DNA of 47,196 nt, taken from the NCBI GenBank assembly GCA_016217695.1, contig JACRHE010000203.1, forward strand, positions 1-47,196, in the 5' to 3' direction. The first letter of the stretch is position 1; every line of letters starts with the position of its first letter. The notes beneath the pieces were generated by a model. It ran no database searches, was not told the origin of the DNA, and worked only from the letters and a program-made list of their open reading frames with translations. This DNA comes from Nitrospirota bacterium. Lineage in GTDB: Bacteria; Nitrospirota; Thermodesulfovibrionia; Thermodesulfovibrionales; UBA6898. Positions 9,132-17,591 of the stretch are shown here, one piece after another. A program made the position numbers and the translations under genes.

Positions 9132-10012
9132 TGAAAGACATCATTAAAAAGGCCGAGATACTCATCGACGCTCTGCCTTATATTCAGAATTTTTATGGCA
9201 AGACCTTTGTCATAAAATACGGAGGCGCTGCCCAGACAAAGGATGAGCTGAAGGAGTCTTTTGCAAAAGACATCGTGATGCTCAATTTCATCGGCATACG
9301 CACGGTAATTGTTCACGGAGGCGGGCCGAAGATATCTGCGATGATGGAGAAGATGGGGAAGAAGCCGGAATTCGTGCACGGCCAGAGGGTCACCGACCAG
9401 GAGACTATGGACATAGTGGAGATGGTCCTCGGAGGGCTCATCAACAAGGAGATAGTCTCTCTCATAAACAGGCATGGAGGCAGGGCGGTCGGCTTGAGCG
9501 GCAAAGACGGCGGCCTGATCAAGGCCCAGAAGAAGACGACTAAAAAAGTCACTGCCGAGACCGGCGCCGACGAGATAGTAGACCTTGGGCTTGTGGGCGA
9601 GGTTACCCTTATAGAGCCGCATATAATCGACAGCCTTGAAAAAACGGGATTCATCCCTGTGATATCTCCGATCGGAGTGGGGCCGCACGGAGAGACACTG
9701 AATATCAATGCAGACTTTGTTGCTGCCGCCGTTGCCTCTGCGCTGAAGGCCGAAAAACTTATCCTGCTGACTGACGTGCCGGGACTCCTCGATAAAAAAG
9801 GTGCGATCATCTCAACATTGAAAAAGGGGCAGGTCAGCAGGCTGACAAAGGACGGCACGATAACGGGCGGTATGATCCCGAAGGTGCAGGCTTGCATGAA
9901 CGCCCTCTCAGAAGGAGTGAGCAAGACCCATATTGTTGACGGCAGGGTCCCGCATTGCCTGCTGCTCGAGATATTTACAAAAGAAGGCATCGGGACCGAG
10001 ATCCTGGACTGA
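9131..10012 (+). CDS. argB: Acetylglutamate kinase
   Basis: Second step of arginine biosynthesis: phosphorylates N-acetyl-L-glutamate with ATP in the cytoplasm. 293 residues, normal length. The N-terminal block FVIKYGGAAQ and the glycine loop VHGGGPKI (about 62-69) form the phosphate site. ALSEGVSKTHIVDGRVPHCLLLEIFT near the end is the usual C-terminal block, with the T-x-G-T/I-E end seen as GIGTEI. The amino-acid kinase fold is complete. It overlaps the fmdE-like gene by one base. No other arg genes are in the window. Confidence 0.96.
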   Translation: MKDIIKKAEILIDALPYIQNFYGKTFVIKYGGAAQTKDELKESFAKDIVMLNFIGIRTVIVHGGGPKISAMMEKMGKKPEFVHGQRVTDQETMDIVEMVLGGLINKEIVSLINRHGGRAVGLSGKDGGLIKAQKKTTKKVTAETGADEIVDLGLVGEVTLIEPHIIDSLEKTGFIPVISPIGVGPHGETLNINADFVAAAVASALKAEKLILLTDVPGLLDKKGAIISTLKKGQVSRLTKDGTITGGMIPKVQACMNALSEGVSKTHIVDGRVPHCLLLEIFTKEGIGTEILD

Positions 10013-10025
10013 TAGGACCATAATC

Positions 10026-11420
10026 GTGCAACCTGTACTCTACATCATTATAGGCATAGGGCTGGGCGGATTTGTGGCCTGGCTGCTGATAAAATCCCGC
10101 CTACAGGAGGGTTATTCAAGACTTAGTGCCGAACTCCAGCTGGAACATTCAAGGAAGATAACAGAGCTCGAAGGCAAGGCCAGAAGTGCCGAAGCTGTGA
10201 ATGCGGAGCTCAGGCAGCAGATAGAGCATAATGATGCGGCATTGAACCGGGTCCGTATTGAGCTGAACTCAGAGAGGGAGCTGAAGGCCAGACTTGAGGA
10301 GTCGCAGAAGTATCTCAAGGATGAAATCGAGAGGTTTGAGGCGATGGAAACCAAGCTTGGGGAGACATTCAAGGCGCTTTCATTAGATGCCCTTTCGAAG
10401 AATTCCGATGAGTTCAAAAAATATGCGGATGAGTTCATAAAACTGGCTGAAGAAAAGCTGAAATCACAGGGCGCTGAAGGGAAAAAGGAGCTCGAAGGCA
10501 AAAAGGAGCTGATTGACCAGAACATAGAGATGATAGGAAAGACCCTTTCCGAGGTCCAGAGAAGGATAGAGGAAGTCGGCAAGACCAGCGGCGAAAAGTT
10601 TACTGAGGTGACCACACTCATCAAAAAACACGAAGAGGTGACATCAAAGCTCAAGGACACTACCGAACACCTCGGTCAGGCGCTTGCGAGCTCCAAAAAA
10701 AGGGGGGAATGGGGTGAGCGTATGGCAGAGGATGTTATCAGGCTTGCCGGGATGGTCGAAGGGATCAACTATATTAAGCAGAAGACCCTTGAACACGCAT
10801 TGGGCCGGCCTGATTATACGTTCCTTATGCCGAACAGATTAAAGATAAACATGGACGTTAAATTCCCCCTGGACAATTACGTGCATTACCTGAACTCGGA
10901 ATCAGAGCATGACAGGAAACGTTACAAAGACGAACTTCTAAAGAACACCAAGACAATGATCAAACAGGTCACGACCCGCGATTATATCAACCCAGCTGAA
11001 AACACCGTTGACTATGTGCTCATATTCATCCCGAATGAACAGGTCTACGGCTTTATCAATGAGGCTGACACAACGCTCATGGATGAAGCCCTGAGACAGA
11101 AGGTGATTTTATGTTCACCCTTTACCCTGTACGCCGTGCTTGCGGTCATACGGCAGTCTATTGAAAACTTCAATCTTGAACAGACCGCTTCAGAGATATT
11201 AAATCTGCTTTCGGAATTTTCGAAACAATGGAATGCCTATAAGGACAAATTCAGACTCATGGGCGAAAGACTCGATGCTGCTAAAAAAGAATATGATTCC
11301 ATTGTCACGACAAGGACGAATATGCTTGAGAGACCCCTGAGGAAGATAGACGAGTTAAGAAAGCAGAAGGCCATTGGATTTGAAGAAGAGATTAAGCTCG
11401 ATGAAGCATCGCTGCTTTAG
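10026..11420 (+). CDS. rmuC: DNA recombination protein RmuC homolog
   Basis: RmuC-family protein with a predicted nuclease-like core, implicated in limiting inversions at short inverted repeats. 464 residues. I chose GTG 10026, which has AGGA about eight bases upstream and starts just before a hydrophobic anchor (PVLYIIIGIGLGGFVAWLLI). A frame from 9933 would overlap argB by 80 bases. A long Glu/Lys/Leu-rich coiled coil (about 30-200) leads into the RmuC domain (about 200-430), with KKRGEWGERMAEDVIRLAGM and MDVKFPLDNYVHYL. Confidence 0.9.
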   Translation: MQPVLYIIIGIGLGGFVAWLLIKSRLQEGYSRLSAELQLEHSRKITELEGKARSAEAVNAELRQQIEHNDAALNRVRIELNSERELKARLEESQKYLKDEIERFEAMETKLGETFKALSLDALSKNSDEFKKYADEFIKLAEEKLKSQGAEGKKELEGKKELIDQNIEMIGKTLSEVQRRIEEVGKTSGEKFTEVTTLIKKHEEVTSKLKDTTEHLGQALASSKKRGEWGERMAEDVIRLAGMVEGINYIKQKTLEHALGRPDYTFLMPNRLKINMDVKFPLDNYVHYLNSESEHDRKRYKDELLKNTKTMIKQVTTRDYINPAENTVDYVLIFIPNEQVYGFINEADTTLMDEALRQKVILCSPFTLYAVLAVIRQSIENFNLEQTASEILNLLSEFSKQWNAYKDKFRLMGERLDAAKKEYDSIVTTRTNMLERPLRKIDELRKQKAIGFEEEIKLDEASLL

Positions 11421-11440
11421 GCATTAGTCCCGACCTTTTT

Positions 11441-12250
11441 ATGAAACGAAAAATGAAAAAAGCCGTCTTCAGAAAATTAGTCTTTATTTTTCTCCTTGTC
11501 CTCATCGGATTCATCGCTGTTCAGTTTGTCTATCCCGACGTCTCAAAGCTCAAAAAGGAAAACCCTAAGAAGACCGCCTTCATGGAATACAGGGAAAGGG
11601 AGTGGCAGAGGGAAGGAAAGAAATACAGGATCAACCAGCGGTGGATGCCTCTTGGGGCGATATCTCCGTATCTTATCAAGGCGGTTCTCATCGGCGAAGA
11701 CGACAAGTTCTGGCAGCATGAGGGGTTCGATTATGAGGCGATGCAGAAGGCTATAGAGAAGGATATCAAGGCGAAGAAGTTCAAGCTCGGCGGCAGCACC
11801 ATAAGCCAGCAGCTTGCCAAGAACCTCTTTCTCTCGCCGTCAAAAAATCCGGTCCGAAAGATCAGGGAGGCTATAATTACCTGGCGCATGGAGAGGGCCA
11901 TTTCGAAAAAGAGGATACTCGAACTATATCTTAATGTCGCGGAGTGGGGCGACATGGGGATCTTCGGCATAGAGGCCGCATCAAGGCATTATTACGGCAA
12001 ATCCGCAGCCTCTCTGGGGCCTGAAGAGGCTGCGCGGCTGGCAGCTATACTGCCGAATCCCAGGAAATTCAATCCCCTCGGCACGCAGAGGTATGTGGTG
12101 AACCGCTCGAATCTCATCTACAATATCATGGTAAAAAGGGGAGTTGTTGTGCCTGAGTATGAAGAGATAGAAACTGGAATTACAGAAAGTGAGGATTCTC
12201 AAACGCAGCCGGTGACTCCGCCAGGAGAGGCTCAGAAGCCATCTGAGTAA
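11441..12250 (+). CDS. mtgA: Monofunctional peptidoglycan transglycosylase MtgA
   Basis: Polymerises lipid II into glycan strands at the periplasmic face of the inner membrane. 269 residues, a single N-terminal transmembrane segment (about 12-30) and a GT51 domain. The catalytic Glu is in GEDDKFWQHEGFD (about Glu86), followed by KLGGSTISQQLAKNLF (about 115-130) and RILELYLNVAEWG. There is no transpeptidase domain. The Pro/Thr/Glu-rich tail of about 25 residues looks disordered. The start is uncertain: ATG 11441 or ATG 11453, neither with a clear ribosome binding site. Confidence 0.93.
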   Translation: MKRKMKKAVFRKLVFIFLLVLIGFIAVQFVYPDVSKLKKENPKKTAFMEYREREWQREGKKYRINQRWMPLGAISPYLIKAVLIGEDDKFWQHEGFDYEAMQKAIEKDIKAKKFKLGGSTISQQLAKNLFLSPSKNPVRKIREAIITWRMERAISKKRILELYLNVAEWGDMGIFGIEAASRHYYGKSAASLGPEEAARLAAILPNPRKFNPLGTQRYVVNRSNLIYNIMVKRGVVVPEYEEIETGITESEDSQTQPVTPPGEAQKPSE

Positions 12251-12297
12251 GGTCGTACCCGATAACTCTGCTCAATCCCCGGGGAAATAAATTCTCA

Positions 12298-13476
12298 TTA
12301 TGGAAGACGGCTCATCTTATCCCTGCCAAAGGGGGAGAGGCTGCGCAATTCACGAATGACAGGAGGCATAATTTCGATCACCCTGTCGATCTCTTCTTCA
12401 GTATTGTAGCGGCTGAGGGAAAATCTTATCGAGCCATGGACTGCTGTGAAGGGCACGCCCATTGCGCGAAGGACATGGGAAGGCTCAAGTGACCCGGAGG
12501 TGCATGCAGAGCCTGAAGAGGCGCAGACGTTGAATTCATTGAGCCTGAGGAGGATCGCCTCTCCCTCGACATATTCGAAGCTCAAGTTTGTGGTGTTCGG
12601 CAGCCGGGTGGTTCTGTCCCCGTTAATCCGCACATCCGGACAGGTTTTCAGAAGCGCGTTTTCCAGTCTGTCCCTCAGGCTGATAAGAAAGGGCGCTTCA
12701 TTGCGGAGTTGTTTTGCCGCAAGTTCTGCTGCCTTGCCAAGTCCTATGATAGAGGCCACATTCTCTGTGCCTGCCCGCCTTCCTTTTTCCTGGTGGCCGC
12801 CTATTATGTAAGGCGAGAATCTGGTGCCTTTACGCACATATAGCGCGCCTACGCCTTTTGGCGCATGTATCTTATGTCCGGACAGGGTGAGCAGGTCGAC
12901 CGGCAGTTTTGTCACATCAAGAGGGATTTTACCGGCTGCCTGTACCGCGTCTGTGTGGAATACCACGCCACGCTGCCTGAGCATTTCACCGATCCCCTCT
13001 ACCGGGAATACAACGCCGGTCTCGTTGTTTGCATACATTACCGACACTGCCGCCGTATCGTCATCAACGGCTTTTGTCAGGGCATCCAGGTCAAGATGTC
13101 CCTGGCTATCCACCGGTATATACGTCACCCGGAAGCCTTTTCTGCCGAGATGGTGGCAGAAATTCAGCACAGCCGGATGCTCGACCCTTGTGGTTATGAC
13201 ATGTTTTTTCCTCGGTTGTGACTCGACAGAGCTCATCAGCGCCGTGTTGTCGCCCTCTGTTCCGCAGCTTGTAAATATTATCTCCTCCGGATTGGCGTTG
13301 ATGAGGGACGCAACCTGCGCCCTTGCGTCCTCGACCTTCCGGTGCAACTGGCCCCCGAAGGTGTGCATGCTCGAAGGGTTTCCGTAGAGATCTCTAAGAT
13401 AAGGCAGCATGGCCTCAATCACTTCAGGAGCGACGCGTGTCGTAGCGTTATTGTCGAGATATATGCTGTTGCTCAT
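12298..13476 (-). CDS. nifS: Cysteine desulfurase, NifS type
   Basis: PLP enzyme that takes sulfur from cysteine for iron-sulfur cluster assembly. 392 residues from ATG 13476, whose first three bases overlap the nifU stop (ATGA). A longer frame to 13572 adds non-homologous residues. The N-terminal YLDNNATT is canonical. The PLP lysine is in SGHKIHAPKG, and the sulfur-carrying Cys is in SSGSACTSGS. The following SLEPSHVLRAMG is characteristic of NifS rather than the E. coli-type IscS. No nitrogenase genes are here, so a general Fe-S role with NifU is likely. Confidence 0.94.
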   Translation of the reverse strand: MSNSIYLDNNATTRVAPEVIEAMLPYLRDLYGNPSSMHTFGGQLHRKVEDARAQVASLINANPEEIIFTSCGTEGDNTALMSSVESQPRKKHVITTRVEHPAVLNFCHHLGRKGFRVTYIPVDSQGHLDLDALTKAVDDDTAAVSVMYANNETGVVFPVEGIGEMLRQRGVVFHTDAVQAAGKIPLDVTKLPVDLLTLSGHKIHAPKGVGALYVRKGTRFSPYIIGGHQEKGRRAGTENVASIIGLGKAAELAAKQLRNEAPFLISLRDRLENALLKTCPDVRINGDRTTRLPNTTNLSFEYVEGEAILLRLNEFNVCASSGSACTSGSLEPSHVLRAMGVPFTAVHGSIRFSLSRYNTEEEIDRVIEIMPPVIRELRSLSPFGRDKMSRLP

Positions 13477-14306
13477 TTCTGCGCCTCTACTGTGATGCCT
13501 CCACTGACCAGTTCCCTGAGCTTTTCCTGGATTCCCCTTACCGTGACATCTGACATGACACAGCCGGTACACATTCCTCGCAGGGCAATGATGACCCTGT
13601 CGCCCTCGACATCTATCAGCTCTGCATCTCCGTTATCCGCTTGAAGGCCGGGCCTGATCTCATTTTCGATAATGTCCTGGATAAGAGCGATCTTCTGGAG
13701 GTTCGTGAGCTTCTTCGGTTTAGCCGTTTTTTCAGGCAATTTCACAGACCAAATATCCCGCAATATCTCCTCGATATCGCCTTTGCACTCCCCGCATCCT
13801 CCGCCTGCCTTTGTGAAGTTCGTGATCTCGTCAACGGTCGTAAGATGATTCTCTATGGCCACCTTGCGTATCTTTTCCTCTGTAACGTCAAAACATTTGC
13901 AGACGGTCCTGCCTTCCTTATGGAGCGGGACCGCTTCCCCGCGATAGTTGGCTATTGCTGCTTCGAGTGCCTCCCTTCCCATAACAGAACAGTGCATCTT
14001 TTCATCAGGAAGGCCGCCGAGAAACTCAGCGATATCCTTATTAGTGACCTTTAACGCCTCCTCAAGGGTTTTGCCCCTGACGATCTCGGTGAGTGCAGAG
14101 GAGCTCGCTATTGCGCTTGCACACCCGAAGGTCTGGAATTTCGCGTCGATTATCCTCCCTGTCTCCCTGTCCACCTTGAGAAAGAGCTTCAGGGCATCGC
14201 CGCATACTATGCTGCCGACCTCGCCGACAGCATCGGCATTTTCGATCTCTCCAACATTTCTGGGCTTGAGAAAGAGGTCTTTTACCTTTTCGGTATACTC
14301 CCACAT
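13473..14306 (-). CDS. nifU: Fe-S cluster scaffold NifU, three-domain form
   Basis: 277-residue scaffold on which NifS-supplied sulfur and iron are assembled into clusters. Order: an IscU-like domain (about 1-125, Cys in SIVCGDALK, TFGCAS and MHCSVMG), a central BFD-like [2Fe-2S] domain (about 133-190, VCKCFDV and GGGCGECKGD), then a C-terminal NfU domain (about 200-277) with the cluster motif GMCTGCVMS. All cluster cysteines are present. First gene of nifU-nifS. No Shine-Dalgarno lies ahead of the ATG. Confidence 0.94.
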   Translation of the reverse strand: MWEYTEKVKDLFLKPRNVGEIENADAVGEVGSIVCGDALKLFLKVDRETGRIIDAKFQTFGCASAIASSSALTEIVRGKTLEEALKVTNKDIAEFLGGLPDEKMHCSVMGREALEAAIANYRGEAVPLHKEGRTVCKCFDVTEEKIRKVAIENHLTTVDEITNFTKAGGGCGECKGDIEEILRDIWSVKLPEKTAKPKKLTNLQKIALIQDIIENEIRPGLQADNGDAELIDVEGDRVIIALRGMCTGCVMSDVTVRGIQEKLRELVSGGITVEAQK

Positions 14307-14312
14307 GAATAC

Positions 14313-14342
14313 ATTTTTGCATAGCTATGGTATGAAGTCAAA
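14313..14342 (-). promoter_or_regulatory. Promoter of nifU, probably leaderless
   Basis: On the minus strand TTGACT (14342-14337), an 18-base spacer and AAAAAT (14318-14313). The nifU ATG begins six bases later, with no ribosome binding site between. The -10 is imperfect, but the geometry matches the trmFO and fmdE-like genes. Confidence 0.45.
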
Positions 14343-14358
14343 CAGGGACGGAGACCAG

Positions 14359-14525
14359 AATCCACCATCAAAAAACCGATATTTACGCGGCGACAGCATT
14401 ATCGCTCATTCTCGTCCCGATCAGATCGGGACTCCGAGGCACCATGCCGCCTCCCCCGAAAGGTGAGGCAATACGGCCCGCTGAATCCGCTCAAATGCAT
14501 CACCACGTAAAGTTGATGGTGGATT
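14359..14525. repeat. MITE-like palindromic repeat, copy 1
   Basis: A 167-base non-coding element bounded by perfect 13-base inverted ends: AATCCACCATCAA at 14359-14371 and its complement at 14513-14525. It contains the inner palindrome GTCCCGATC-A-GATCGGGAC (14414-14432) and the block CGCTGAATCCGCTCAAATGCA. The same blocks recur, inverted, at 23172-23366. No transposase is inside, so it is non-autonomous or a structured intergenic repeat. It ends seven bases before the -35 box of the GYD-protein promoter. Confidence 0.7.
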
Positions 14526-14532
14526 TGGGCGA

Positions 14533-14561
14533 TTGACATCGATCGGTAAAGATAGTATAAG
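14533..14561 (+). promoter_or_regulatory. Promoter of the GYD-domain gene
   Basis: Consensus -35 TTGACA (14533-14538), a 17-base spacer and TATAAG (14556-14561). The 5' leader would be about 40 bases, with a ribosome binding site (GGAAGGGAG) before ATG 14607. Confidence 0.7.
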
Positions 14562-14606
14562 AGTTAATAAGAACGAAAAAAATCTGCTATGGGAAGGGAG
14601 AAAAGT

Positions 14607-14891
14607 ATGGCAACGTATGTGATTCTGAGCAGACTTACCGATGAGGGAAGAAAGACTATTAATGAGAACCCCAAACGCATCCTTGAGGTTAACAAGGAGC
14701 TTGCGAAGATGGGTATCAAGGTTAAGGAGCAGTATGCTGTCCTCGGTCCGTATGACTTTGTAAATATTATTGAGGCCAAGGATAATGAAGCTGTTATGAA
14801 GATGTCCTTTGAGCTTGGTGCTCGAGGCTCGGTGCAGATGGTTTCCCTCGCTGCGATCCCTGTTGCTGATCTGGTTAAGAAGATAAAATAG
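14607..14891 (+). CDS. GYD-domain protein
   Basis: 94-residue protein of the GYD family: small proteins with a ferredoxin-like alpha/beta fold related to the ligand-binding domain of Lrp/AsnC regulators, biochemical role not established. The family signature is YAVLGPYDFVNIIEA, near the middle. I chose ATG 14607, which follows GGAAGGGAG, over ATG 14589, which has no ribosome binding site. Monocistronic: own promoter upstream and a terminator-like hairpin after it. Confidence 0.8.
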   Translation: MATYVILSRLTDEGRKTINENPKRILEVNKELAKMGIKVKEQYAVLGPYDFVNIIEAKDNEAVMKMSFELGARGSVQMVSLAAIPVADLVKKIK

Positions 14892-14927
14892 CCTGTTCCG
14901 AAAAGTCGTTCCTCATAGACTGATATT

Positions 14928-14970
14928 CAGGCCTGTCTTTTTTAATCTGAAGGAAGACAGGCCTGTTATT
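14928..14970 (+). terminator. Terminator-like hairpin after the GYD gene
   Basis: CAGGCCTGTCTT (14928-14939) and its exact complement AAGACAGGCCTG (14954-14965) form a 12-base-pair stem with a 14-base loop. It is followed by TTATT, a weak T tract. Confidence 0.6.
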
Positions 14971-14989
14971 ATCGCCGGCATTCTATCGA

Positions 14990-15019
14990 TTGACAAAGAA
15001 AATGAGAATATTGTTAAAT
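14990..15019 (+). promoter_or_regulatory. Promoter of tusA
   Basis: Perfect TTGACA (14990-14995), an 18-base spacer, then TTAAAT (15014-15019). The leader would be about 40 bases and includes GAGGAGG before the ATG. Confidence 0.65.
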
Positions 15020-15066
15020 AGTTTTTAAATTCATTGACAATGGGCTGAATATAAGAGGAGGTACAT

Positions 15067-15303
15067 ATGGGTGATATCAAGGCAGATGTTGTGCTTGACA
15101 CAAAAGGTATGAACTGCCCGATGCCTGTGCTGAAGACAAAGAAGGCTATCGATTCTCTCCAGGCCGGCCAGATTCTGGAGGTGATCTCGACCGATGCCGG
15201 ATCAAAGTCCGACATCCCGGCATTGCTGAAAAGGCTCGGTCATGAGCTTGTCGAGACCAGGGAAGATGGCGGTGTAATCGAATTCTATATCAGAAAAAAA
15301 TAG
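15067..15303 (+). CDS. tusA: TusA-family sulfurtransferase
   Basis: 78-residue sulfur carrier of the TusA/SirA family. The N-terminal signature is DTKGMNCPMPVLKTKKAI, with the sulfur-accepting Cys in CPMP (about residue 18). In other bacteria these relay persulfide sulfur from cysteine desulfurases to tRNA thiolation, molybdenum cofactor or sulfur oxidation. NifS lies about 1.6 kb away on the other strand and could be the donor, which is inference. Strong ribosome binding site (AGAGGAGG), own promoter and terminator. Confidence 0.9.
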   Translation: MGDIKADVVLDTKGMNCPMPVLKTKKAIDSLQAGQILEVISTDAGSKSDIPALLKRLGHELVETREDGGVIEFYIRKK

Positions 15304-15324
15304 CCGCTCCATCTGTTCCACAAC

Positions 15325-15350
15325 AAAAAGCCGGTCTGCCGGCTTTTTTA
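15325..15350 (+). terminator. Intrinsic terminator after tusA
   Basis: AAAAAGCCGG (15325-15334), loop TCTG, then CCGGCTTTTT (15339-15348): a perfect 10-base-pair stem ending in a T tract. Confidence 0.88.
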
Positions 15351-15416
15351 TTGTGGACTGTCAGCGCAGATTTTTAGTTTGTCTTTTATCGTCTATATCT
15401 AGTATCTTAATACGGC

Positions 15417-15503
15417 GCCGGAGTGGCGGAATTGGTAGACGCAAGGGACTTAAAATCCCTCGTGGGCAACTGCGTACCGGTTCGAGTCCGGTCTCCGGCA
15501 CCA
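15417..15503 (+). tRNA. tRNA-Leu (anticodon UAA)
   Basis: An 87-base class II tRNA. The acceptor stem GCCGGAG (15417-15423) pairs with CTCCGGC, followed by A and an encoded CCA (ends 15503). The anticodon stem AGGGA/TCCCT encloses a loop with TAA at 15451-15453. The long variable arm (CGTGGGCAACTGCG region) and the T-loop GGTTCGAGTCC support tRNA-Leu. A T run follows the CCA. Confidence 0.96.
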
Positions 15504-15604
15504 TTTTTTTTGTTTATCTTCGATATCCATTTATAACCCTATTCCCGTATCAATAGCGCGCATGCCGTGATGAACTTTTTGATCTTGTTTTTTCGAGGTG
15601 AGAC

Positions 15605-17509
15605 GTGGCATTAGTGAGTTTACAAGAGGTGAGGATTGCCTTCGGCGGCCCCGAGCTTCTCGACGGGGTTACCTTCCAGGTCGAGAGGGGGGAGCGGGTC
15701 TGCCTTGTCGGCAGAAACGGGGCAGGCAAATCAACACTTATGAAGATCATGGGCAGCGAGATCACTCCCGACTCAGGCGAGATCATAATTGCAAGAGGCG
15801 GCCGGGTTGCGTTTCTCGAACAGGAAGTGCCGCGAGACCTGTCCGGAACGGTCTTCGACGTTGTCTCTGAAGGACTGGGGAGCATAGTGGACCTGATCTC
15901 CGAGTATCGCTCCCTGGTCCACAGCCCCGGCTTGGGGGACGACGCCGGCCTTATCGTGAAACTCGAACAGGTGCAGCATCTCATCGAGTCCTCGGGCGGC
16001 TGGCAGATACAACAGCGGGTCGAGACTGTCCTTTCCCGCCTCGGGCTGGACCCTGACGCTGCTGCTGCCGGGCTCTCCGGTGGCTACAAAAGAAGGGTCC
16101 TTCTTGCGAGGGCGCTAGTGAACGAACCGGACCTCCTGCTTCTCGATGAGCCTACGAACCATCTCGACATCGAATCGATCGGCTGGCTTGAGGAATTTCT
16201 CCTCGAATTCCGGGGCGCCATACTCTTCATAACCCACGACCGGAGGTTTCTCCAGGCCCTCGCTACTCGCATAATCGAGCTCGACCGGGGGCGGGTCACC
16301 GACTGGCCCGGCGATTACAAAACCTATCTGGCGAGAAGGCAGGCGGAGCTCGATGCAGAGGCTGCTCACAATTTGCTTTTCGATAAGAAACTCGCTCAGG
16401 AGGAGGCCTGGATACGACAGGGGATCAAGGCCCGCCGCACCCGCAACGAAGGGAGGGTGAGGGCTTTAGAGGAGTTGAGGAGTCAACGGTCGGCAAGGCG
16501 TGAACAGACAGGATCCGCCGAGATGAAACTGAACGGGGCAGAAAGGTCGGGCAGGCTGGTTCTTGAGGCCAAAGGAATAGGGCATAGCTATGAGGGCAGT
16601 CCTTTGATCCGCGATTTCTCTGCGGTCATCATGAGAGGCGACAAGGTCGGCATCATAGGCCCTAACGGCTCGGGAAAAACGACCCTGCTCAATATCCTGC
16701 TCGGCTCGATCAAGCCTCTTTGCGGTTCCGTGCGCATGGGCACCCGCCTCGAAGTCGCCTATTTCGACCAGCACCGCAGCCGGTTGGACGACGAAAAATC
16801 GGTCAGGGACAACGTTGGAGACGGATACGACAACGTGACTGTCAACGGCAGGACGAGGCATATAATCGGCTTTCTTGAGGATTTTCTCTTTCCCCCTGAA
16901 AGAGCTCTTTCGCCGGTAAAGGTCCTTTCCGGCGGGGAGAGAAACCGCGCGCTTTTGGCGAAGCTCTTTACGAAGCCTTCCAATGTGCTGGTATTTGATG
17001 AACCGACGAACGATTTGGATGCCGATACCCTGGAGCTACTGGAAGAGATGCTGATGGAATATCAGGGCACTGTTTTAGTGGTGAGCCACGACAGGGAGTT
17101 TCTTAATAACATCGTAACCAGTACGATAGTTTTTGAAGGCGACGGAAGGCTTGTCGAATACGTTGGCGGATACGACGACTGGCTGCGACAGCGCAGTCTC
17201 TCATCCCAGGGAGTGACAGAGAAGGCGAAAAAGAAAGAGAAGTCTGAAAAGTCCCGTCCGCAGCGGGAGCGTCTGCGCACCCTGACCTTCAGGGAGAAAA
17301 AGGAGATCGAAACGCTGCCTGGCCTCATCGAGTCCATGGAAGCGGAGCGGGCAGGCCTTTATGAGACACTTGCGGACCCGGACTTCTACCGGCAGGCCGG
17401 AAGCAGGATTCAGGCAGTTAAGGCGAGGATGGCTGAAATCGATAAAGAGATCCCAGTAGCATATGAGCGCTGGGAGGTGCTGGAATCTATCCCCAAAGGG
17501 CGGGAGTGA
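15605..17509 (+). CDS. uup: ABC-F family ATPase, Uup-like
   Basis: Cytoplasmic duplicated ATP-binding cassette protein without membrane segments, 634 residues. ABC-F proteins act on the ribosome; Uup is also linked to DNA branch migration and transposon excision. Two cassettes are seen: Walker A GRNGAGKST (about 37-45) and GPNGSGKTT (about 353-361), with signatures LSGGYKRR and LSGGERNR. A charged linker joins them. The C-terminal coiled coil (about 565-630) is the feature that separates Uup from EttA. Start GTG 15605 follows GAGGTGAG. A second ABC-F (EttA type) is at 42171. Confidence 0.9.
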   Translation: MALVSLQEVRIAFGGPELLDGVTFQVERGERVCLVGRNGAGKSTLMKIMGSEITPDSGEIIIARGGRVAFLEQEVPRDLSGTVFDVVSEGLGSIVDLISEYRSLVHSPGLGDDAGLIVKLEQVQHLIESSGGWQIQQRVETVLSRLGLDPDAAAAGLSGGYKRRVLLARALVNEPDLLLLDEPTNHLDIESIGWLEEFLLEFRGAILFITHDRRFLQALATRIIELDRGRVTDWPGDYKTYLARRQAELDAEAAHNLLFDKKLAQEEAWIRQGIKARRTRNEGRVRALEELRSQRSARREQTGSAEMKLNGAERSGRLVLEAKGIGHSYEGSPLIRDFSAVIMRGDKVGIIGPNGSGKTTLLNILLGSIKPLCGSVRMGTRLEVAYFDQHRSRLDDEKSVRDNVGDGYDNVTVNGRTRHIIGFLEDFLFPPERALSPVKVLSGGERNRALLAKLFTKPSNVLVFDEPTNDLDADTLELLEEMLMEYQGTVLVVSHDREFLNNIVTSTIVFEGDGRLVEYVGGYDDWLRQRSLSSQGVTEKAKKKEKSEKSRPQRERLRTLTFREKKEIETLPGLIESMEAERAGLYETLADPDFYRQAGSRIQAVKARMAEIDKEIPVAYERWEVLESIPKGRE

Positions 17510-17591
17510 GAAAAAAAGAGGGTATTGCATAAATGGTCAAGAAAAGAAGAGTTAACGGCAGCCGCTCACTCAAAAAGATAATATAGCCCAA

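Noticed and set aside
9933-10025. rmuC start at 9933 overlapping argB by 80 bases
   Set aside because: No homology in the extension. GTG 10026 has a ribosome binding site and begins at the membrane anchor.
13477-13572. Extended N-terminus of nifS
   Set aside because: The residues are antisense-like read-through of nifU. The conserved YLDNNATT motif lies right after ATG 13476, which overlaps the nifU stop.
12298-14306. nif cluster for nitrogen fixation
   Set aside because: Only nifU and nifS are present, and these serve general Fe-S assembly in many bacteria. No nifHDK or accessory genes are in the window.
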